Below, piece after piece: positions 60,073-64,000 of a DNA stretch of 64,000 bases. Source of the DNA: Methanobrevibacter ruminantium M1 (GTDB lineage Archaea > Methanobacteriota > Methanobacteria > Methanobacteriales > Methanobacteriaceae); the NCBI RefSeq assembly GCF_000024185.1, contig NC_013790.1, forward strand, positions 1,077,501-1,141,500, read 5' to 3'. Both the position numbers and the translations under genes were made by a program. Position 1 is the stretch's first letter. The number at the start of each line of letters is the position of its first letter. Below the pieces are notes generated by a model that saw nothing but the letters and a program-made list of their open reading frames with translations, made no database searches and was not told where the DNA came from.

Positions 60073-60217
60073 TTAAACATCATTTATTTCTTTTAAAAAA
60101 TTTTATCCATTGTGGAAACCTAATGCAATAATGTTGTTATTTCACCATTCCACAGAAAGTTTAAAATATAAGTGAAATTAATAGTTTAATTAAGTAAAAT
60201 AAGAAAAATCATAAAGG

Positions 60218-60254
60218 TTTAATTTTCATAGCTAAACTTTTATTTAACGAAACA
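60218..60254. repeat. Upstream copy of the 43-nt repeat that follows the beta-helix gene
   Basis: The sequence TTTAATTTTCATAGCTAAAC, continuing TTTTATTTAACGAAA, closely matches the units at 62910-63165, so related repeats lie on both sides of the beta-helix gene. Confidence 0.8.
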
Positions 60255-60291
60255 ATTGTTAAGATGGTTTTGTAAACTGTTTTTATAAATT

Positions 60292-60380
60292 AATGTTCTA
60301 AACGGTTTTTATTTAACTAGGAATGTTGTAAACTGTTTTGATTTAACTAAGAATGCTGTAAATTGCTTTAAAAGAATAAT
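60292..60380. repeat. 30-nt tandem repeat, three copies
   Basis: Units begin at 60292, 60322 and 60352 (AATGTTCTAAACGG, AATGTTGTAAACTG, AATGCTGTAAATTG, each followed by a TTTGATTTAACTAAG-like stretch). The array ends about 20 nt before the beta-helix start codon and so covers its promoter/5' UTR. Confidence 0.85.
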
Positions 60381-60401
60381 TTTATGATTTTGGTGTTTAA
60401 G

Positions 60402-62897
60402 ATGGGCATATTTGATAAGGTCAAGTCAGCTTTTGAATCTAGTAAAAACTTTAAATATTTAGATGATTTAATTCATAGCGGGCTGAATGAGATTGTTTTG
60501 GATGATGATATCAGCTTAAGTAAAAATGAAAAAAACAAGTATTCTAACGGCATTGAAATAGAAATTGATAATCTGGTTATTGATGGAAATGGCCATGCAA
60601 TAGATGCCCAAGGAAATGGTTCTATCTTTTTATGCACTGGTAAAAATATCGTAGTAAAGAATATTCATTTTAAAAATGGAATCCATTCCAATGGAGGTGC
60701 AATAGAAAATCGTGGGGAATTAACTATAATGGATTCCACATTTGATGGAAATAATGCATCCCTTGGAGGGGCAGTTTTTAACGACGGCCCTAAACTAATG
60801 ATAGCTAAATCCACAATCACTGGAAACATAGCCAAAGAGGGCGGCGGAGCAATATATAATAATGATGGCGAGGTTTATATTTCAGAATCCATGATTAACG
60901 AAAATGTCTCTAGTTTTCATCAGTATTCTGGCGGAGCAATTTATAATAAGGGCGAGTTGACTATTGAAAAATCAACACTCATTAGAAACCATGCAAGTTT
61001 TGGCGGAGCAATAGGAAATATTGGTCAGTTAAACATAATCGATTCCACAATTAGCAATAATGAATCCAGTGGTGATGGCGGTGCAATTTTTAATGATAAT
61101 GCTAGCTTATCAATATCCAATTCAATGATTGAAGCTAATGTCTCAGATGGATTGGAAGGCGGAGGGGCGATATATAATAAGGAAGGCGAGCTTAACATTA
61201 CTGGATCTGTCCTTAAACAAAACGAATTGGTCGGCCAAATAGGAAAAGGGGGAGCTATATATAATAATGGAGGCAATCTCAATATTGCAGGTTCATCACT
61301 TTGCAATCATTCCATAAACTTTTTTGGGGGAGCGATATATAATGATGGAGGCAAGATTAATATTGCAGAATCCAAATTCAATGAAAATTCCTCTAACAGG
61401 AATGGCGGGGCAATATATAATGAAGGTGAAGTCAATATTAGAAAGTCATCCATTAAGAAAAACAAGTCTGATGGCGGAGTAATAGAGAATATAAATGGAG
61501 ATTTTAAGATATTTAATTGCGAATTTTTCTCAAACGAATCTCAAGGAAATATAATATTCAATCAAGATTCATTAGAAATTAATTACACTGATTTTAAGGA
61601 TAATCGATCAAAATCTATGCTGCTTAATGATGGAGTCAAATCCAAAATGAGCCTTGTTAAAGGAGAGATTAATGGTAATGATGTTAAAGATACATTAATC
61701 CTCAATGAAGGAAATTCTTTAACCATATCTGAAACTGTTTTTGAAAATAATTTGATTCCTAATGGGGATGCCATAGTTAATTCAAGTAATTTGATATTGA
61801 CAAATCCAAAGATAAATGATGATAATCAGGAAATAAGAAATCAAGGGAATCTTCTTTTAAAAAGGTCATCTCTAGATATTAAAGGCAAAATCAATGGGGA
61901 AGGAAAAATTGAAACAGATGACCATTCCAATGAAGATAAATTTGATTTTGGATATCTTGACAGCCTAATTCATGGAAGTCCCGATAAGGAAATTGTGCTG
62001 GATAAAGATATAAAACTTGAAAATTATGAAGTTGATTTTTATGAAGGGGGCATAGAACTGGATTTCGATGATTTGATTATAAATGGAAATGGCAAAACTA
62101 TTGATGCTAGAGGAAAATCCCGTATTTTCACAATAAGTGGAAAAAACATCACTCTAAAGCACATTACTTTTAAAAATGGACACTCTTATAAAAATTACGA
62201 CAACCCTTTAAATAATAATGGAGGGGCAATAAGAATTAATGCCAATGCAAATCTCACAATAACCGATTGTAAATTTTTAGATAATCTCTCAGAGGATTAT
62301 GGTGGAGTTATATATTATAATGGCTCTGGAGACTTAGTTCTCACTGCATCAACAATGAAAGGCAATACTGCAGAAAATGATGGCGGTGCCATATTCAGTA
62401 GCGGAGAGGTGAAAATAAATAAATCTAAATTTATCAACAATAGCGGAAATAATGGCGGTGCTATTGCAATTGTAAATAGTAATGATAAAGCATCTGTCAC
62501 TGAATCTATTTTTAATGAAAACGCCGCAGATTCGAAAGGAGGAGCAATCTGGTTCCATAATTCAAATATTGCATTGGCAGATTGCACTTTCAATGATAAC
62601 TATGCTACTTGTGGAGCGGCAATTTACCAAGAAATAAGCAAGGGAAGCATAAGCAATTCCACTTTTAAGAGGAATTTATCATCTTATGCATATTGGCATG
62701 ATGGAAAATTAGTTACTAATAAAAATCATGCTATCTTCATTGATACAGGTTCTGGATTAAATGACTTCAATCAAGATAGAGACAATATCATCAACTGTGA
62801 TTTTATAGATAATAATAATAATCTTTATGCTCAGAAACATGATTTAATTAAATCTAGACTTGATGAGCACTTGGCTCTATGGAAACGCAATTTATAA
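60402..62897 (+). CDS. Leaderless right-handed beta-helix repeat protein
   Basis: An 831-residue protein starting MGIFDKVKSAFESSKNFKYL (ATG 60402 after GGTGTTTAAG; an in-frame ATG at 60384 adds six residues). It is built of two homologous halves. Each opens with (Y)LD-LIH then DLVIDGNGHAIDAQG / DLIINGNGKTIDARG and a GKNI block (start about 25 and 518), followed by many GGAI(Y/F)N and STF-x-x-N turns of a parallel beta-helix, the repeat type of chlamydial Pmp proteins. Unlike the three giants it has no signal peptide, no membrane segment and no surface module, so it is predicted to stay in the cytoplasm. The function is unknown. Related repeats flank the gene on both sides. Confidence 0.85.
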   Translation: MGIFDKVKSAFESSKNFKYLDDLIHSGLNEIVLDDDISLSKNEKNKYSNGIEIEIDNLVIDGNGHAIDAQGNGSIFLCTGKNIVVKNIHFKNGIHSNGGAIENRGELTIMDSTFDGNNASLGGAVFNDGPKLMIAKSTITGNIAKEGGGAIYNNDGEVYISESMINENVSSFHQYSGGAIYNKGELTIEKSTLIRNHASFGGAIGNIGQLNIIDSTISNNESSGDGGAIFNDNASLSISNSMIEANVSDGLEGGGAIYNKEGELNITGSVLKQNELVGQIGKGGAIYNNGGNLNIAGSSLCNHSINFFGGAIYNDGGKINIAESKFNENSSNRNGGAIYNEGEVNIRKSSIKKNKSDGGVIENINGDFKIFNCEFFSNESQGNIIFNQDSLEINYTDFKDNRSKSMLLNDGVKSKMSLVKGEINGNDVKDTLILNEGNSLTISETVFENNLIPNGDAIVNSSNLILTNPKINDDNQEIRNQGNLLLKRSSLDIKGKINGEGKIETDDHSNEDKFDFGYLDSLIHGSPDKEIVLDKDIKLENYEVDFYEGGIELDFDDLIINGNGKTIDARGKSRIFTISGKNITLKHITFKNGHSYKNYDNPLNNNGGAIRINANANLTITDCKFLDNLSEDYGGVIYYNGSGDLVLTASTMKGNTAENDGGAIFSSGEVKINKSKFINNSGNNGGAIAIVNSNDKASVTESIFNENAADSKGGAIWFHNSNIALADCTFNDNYATCGAAIYQEISKGSISNSTFKRNLSSYAYWHDGKLVTNKNHAIFIDTGSGLNDFNQDRDNIINCDFIDNNNNLYAQKHDLIKSRLDEHLALWKRNL

Positions 62898-62909
62898 TTA
62901 TGCTATTGT

Positions 62910-63165
62910 TTAATTTTCATAGTTTAACGTTTATTTATCGAAAATATAGGGCTTAATTTTCATAGTTAAACGTTTATTTATCGAAAATATAGGGCTTAAT
63001 TTTCATAGTTAAACGTTTATTTATCGAAAATATAGGGCTTAATTTTATAGTTTAACGTTTATTTATCGAAAATATAGGGCTTAATTTTATAGTTTAACGT
63101 TTCTTTAATGAAATAATAATGCTTAATTTTATTGTTAAACGTTTATTTAATGAAAATAATAAGCG
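62910..63165. repeat. 42/43-nt tandem repeat, six copies
   Basis: Units start at about 62910, 62952, 62995, 63038, 63080 and 63122. The consensus contains CTTAATTTTCATAGTTAAAC, GTTTATTTATCGAAAATATA and GGG. The second and third copies are identical; the last two diverge. It follows the beta-helix stop within 15 nt and occupies its 3' UTR. Confidence 0.95.
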
Positions 63166-63316
63166 AAAATAAGCATAAGTTTATAAAAATAAAATTATAT
63201 GTTTAAAGTTATGTGATGAATAGGTGTTTATTTAAAAATGATTTGAAGAAAGTATTAAAACAATTATTAATACTTAATTCATCAAATGTATAAAAAATTC
63301 TTGTTTTATTAAAAGA
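63166..63316. other. AT-rich spacer between convergent genes
   Basis: It links the repeat array to the end of the cbiO-like gene. An inverted repeat TTTGAAGAA...ATTAAAACAATTATTAATA... is too weak to call a terminator. No gene seen. Confidence 0.4.
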
Positions 63317-64000
63317 TTAATTTTTATTTAATAATTCTAAGAACTTTTCCTTTGCCTCGTCAATGGTTAAAGGATAGTCATCATTCATATCATATCCTTC
63401 TTTTTCTAGTTCTTGGAATAGCTCTGTAACAATCGGAACTTCAAGATTTGCCTGTTCAAGAATTTCAGGCTGTGCAAATATTTCTTTTGGAGTTCCTTCT
63501 GCAACTAATTCCCCATCAACCAATACAAAGACCTTTTCTGCATAGGTAGGTACAAGGTTTACCTCGTGAGTTGAGATTATTACAGTGATTCCTTCATCAT
63601 TAAGTTCCTTCAATAGATTGCTTAATGCTGTAACCCCTTGAGGGTCTAGCCCTGCTGTAGGCTCATCCAGAACCATTATCTCTGGTTTCATTGCAAGGAT
63701 TCCTGCAATTGCAACCCTTTTCTTCTGACCTCCGCTTAGGTGGTGAGGAGCTGTCTTTTCATATCCGCTCATTCCAACCCTTGCCAATGCCTCTGTCACT
63801 CTTTTTTGAACCTCTTCCATAGGAAGCTTAAGGTTTAGCGGTCCGAATGCAACGTCCTCTTCTACAGTCGGTGCAAAGATTTGGTCATCAGGGTTTTGGA
63901 ATACGATTCCTACCTTCTGTCTGAATTTAAGCAATGATTTCTTGTCATACTTTAGCTCTTCCCCTTTGATGAAGACCTGTCCCTCATCAGGTTCGTATAT
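63317..64000 (-). CDS. cbiO: Cobalt/energy-coupling-factor ABC transporter ATP-binding protein (5' end outside window)
   Basis: The reading frame runs off the right edge, so about 227 C-terminal codons are present and the Walker A region is missing. Visible are the Q-loop FQNPDDQ, the signature LSGGQKKR, Walker B IMVLDEPTAGLDP and the switch histidine in STHEVNL. NPDDQIFAPTVEEDVAFGP is characteristic of CbiO/EcfA ATPases that drive uptake of cobalt or vitamins with membrane T and S components. Cobalt is plausible in a methanogen that needs corrinoids. The C-terminus carries an extra helical tail of about 45 residues (ILEQANLEVPIVTELFQEL). The other transporter genes should lie just beyond the window. 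Confidence 0.9.
   Translation of the reverse strand: MYEPDEGQVFIKGEELKYDKKSLLKFRQKVGIVFQNPDDQIFAPTVEEDVAFGPLNLKLPMEEVQKRVTEALARVGMSGYEKTAPHHLSGGQKKRVAIAGILAMKPEIMVLDEPTAGLDPQGVTALSNLLKELNDEGITVIISTHEVNLVPTYAEKVFVLVDGELVAEGTPKEIFAQPEILEQANLEVPIVTELFQELEKEGYDMNDDYPLTIDEAKEKFLELLNKN

Larger units (their letters stand above)
59789..60401. other. Repeat-laden spacer upstream of the beta-helix gene
   Basis: About 600 nt packed with small duplications: a 20-nt unit GACCTTATTATC at 59965 and 59985; an exact 18-nt tandem at 60037-60072; TGTGGAA/TTCCACA inverted repeat (60111-60117 and 60148-60154); a copy of the 43-nt downstream repeat at 60218-60254; and a 30-nt tandem from 60292. No gene is seen. 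Confidence 0.65.

Noticed and set aside
62910-63165. CRISPR array
   Set aside because: The 42/43-nt units abut directly and diverge along their whole length; there is no repeat-spacer alternation.
1-64000. Insertion sequences, prophage or integrase
   Set aside because: No transposase, integrase, phage structural gene or terminal inverted repeats were found in any frame.

Overview
The window reads as a chromosomal segment of a methanogenic archaeon of the Methanobacteriales, most likely Methanobrevibacter or a close relative. The grounds are the very AT-rich, poly-T/poly-A spacers; an archaeal-order ribosomal protein supercluster; archaeal markers (PycA next to BirA, DUF2070, RNase P component 1, archaeal SUI1, AdkA, DUF106, an Mth1-like SPOUT protein just before rpl3); ribosome-binding sites of the GGTGAT/GGAGG type; TTG starts; and giant Asn/Ser-rich 'adhesin-like' surface proteins typical of gut Methanobrevibacter. 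The genus is inferred from gene content, not from a marker comparison.

Layout. 1-10 kb: the tail of a ferredoxin-type protein, two class III signal peptide (type IV pilin-like) proteins, a large acidic membrane-anchored protein, a UPF0173 metallo-hydrolase, a vWA protein, a tRNA gene that fits tRNA-Pro(GGG) only if two small introns are removed, a DUF2225-like zinc protein and the archaeal Rqc2/NEMF homologue (NFACT). 10-33 kb: a surface-protein region with three very large secreted proteins (2879, 1325 and 2065 aa). Each has a signal peptide, a right-handed beta-helix, an intact papain-like (C1) cysteine peptidase, a lectin-like domain, Ig-like repeats and the same C-terminal module of about 190 residues. 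DUF2070 and a fumarate hydratase beta subunit lie between them. 33-41 kb: a small unknown protein, a SelA-like PLP protein, the pycA-birA pair, a METTL5-like methyltransferase and the SPOUT methyltransferase. 42-60 kb: L3-L4-L23-L2-S19-L22-S3-L29-SUI1-Rpp29-S17-L14-L24-S4e-L5-S14-S8-L6-L32e-L19e-L18-S5-L30-L15-SecY-AdkA-DUF106-L34e-Cmk-L14e, in the standard archaeal order, including two very short genes (rps14 and rpl14e). 60-64 kb: a leaderless, probably cytoplasmic beta-helix protein flanked by related repeats, then the 5'-truncated cobalt/ECF transporter ATPase gene.

How the genes work together. The 42-60 kb block makes the ribosome, its translocon partner SecY and nucleotide kinases, probably as a few long transcripts. 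PycA and its biotin ligase supply oxaloacetate, and the fumarate hydratase subunit belongs to the same incomplete reductive TCA branch. The giant proteins and pilin-like proteins form the cell surface.

The least explained material lies between genes. Nearly every spacer holds a short imperfect tandem duplication with a period of 12-56 nt. Several genes have an 'echo' of their own 3' end just after the stop codon. Three long gaps inside or just before the ribosomal cluster contain nested inverted repeats that could be leader RNAs or small RNAs. A triplet of 7-bp hairpins follows the SPOUT gene, and an 8-unit 19-nt repeat array lies near the METTL5-like gene. I found no CRISPR array, insertion sequence, rRNA or integrase.
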